From Stratiolaelaps scimitus (Eukaryota; Arthropoda; Arachnida; Mesostigmata; Laelapidae), in the NCBI GenBank assembly GCA_019614645.1, contig JABWDB010000001.1, forward strand, positions 19,695,501 to 19,759,500: a stretch of DNA of 64,000 bases, written 5' to 3'. The notes beneath the pieces were generated by a model. It saw nothing but the letters and a program-made list of their open reading frames with translations, ran no database searches and was not told the origin of the DNA. The number at the start of each line of letters is the position of its first letter. Position 1 is the first letter of the stretch. The translations under genes were made by a program, and so were the position numbers. This document shows positions 63,726 through 64,000 of the stretch, piece after piece.

Positions 63726-64000
63726 CCTCTCCTCTCTCTCCCTTCCCAAAACCCCCTACCCACCAGACTTCACTGCTATTCTAGAAGCCGCACGCACTCC
63801 CTCTCGATCTCAATCTCTATTCGTCGTTCATCCCAGGCGACCGACCACGACCACTACGATCCTGATCGCTGCTACCGCCATCATCACCATCACCACCACC
63901 CCAGACCAGACCTCCTGGATGTCTGCCGGCCGGCCGGTCAGCCCGCTCGTCCACCGTCGATTCGTCCTTCGCGCAGTGAAGTCAGTCGGCAGCGAACAGA

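Larger units (their letters stand above)
56602..64000. other. Upstream sequence, no gene supported
   Basis: Mixed composition with a GA tract (57955-57974), TA tracts (58422-58462 and 60674-60758), short CCAACCTGAACC-type repeats near 60.2 kb, and a CT-rich end with a duplicated CTTTATAGACCTCT segment at 63.68-63.73 kb. Open frames near 63.3-63.66 kb are Ser/Pro-rich and unassigned. Confidence 0.5.

Overview
This is a eukaryotic, intron-rich window, most probably from an arthropod. The only confidently recognised protein-coding content is two exons on the minus strand. Both encode immunoglobulin-domain sequence of the Irregular chiasm C-roughest / Kin-of-IRRE (Rst/Kirre, vertebrate KIRREL/Neph) cell-adhesion family. 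Exon A (32680-33024) encodes the N-terminal first Ig domain. Exon B (1847-1990) encodes the start of the second. They are joined by a phase-1 intron of about 30.7 kb. Exon A has no initiator or signal peptide, so the gene's 5' exon(s) lie to the right, in 33-64 kb or beyond. Later exons lie to the left of base 1. Giant introns, many microsatellites and a non-LTR retrotransposon relic resembling those common in ticks and mites would fit a chelicerate, perhaps a parasitiform mite. The taxon is inference only.

Layout: 1-1846 is the intron after exon B. 1991-32679 is the giant intron. Its first 20 kb (in plus coordinates) is AT-rich and carries transposon fossils: a non-LTR reverse transcriptase relic near 2.87-3.35 kb, a tRNA-like element at 10.0 kb, a frameshifted mariner transposase near 13.9-14.25 kb, and a 400-bp MITE-like inverted-repeat element at 26.58-26.98 kb. 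From about 20 to 31 kb the sequence is more GC-rich, with CAG/GGC/CCA-type trinucleotide tracts. A second tRNA-like element sits about 50 bp inside the intron from exon A's donor. 33025-64000 is upstream sequence (5' intron or flank). It is GC-rich and CpG-rich from roughly 36 to 53 kb, and contains two copies of one tRNA-derived SINE family (35.88 and 56.44 kb), each with a candidate target-site duplication. It also holds a very long TA tract at 60.67-60.76 kb.

Most open frames here run through GC-rich or simple-repeat DNA on several frames at once, and I do not treat them as genes. One exception worth testing is a two-exon minus-strand candidate at 16.16-17.12 kb, inside the giant intron. 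Its frame is open for 179 codons and looks helical, but I cannot assign a family. I found no protein-coding operon, CRISPR array, complete rRNA gene or confident functional tRNA gene, and nothing I could defend as a wholly new system.
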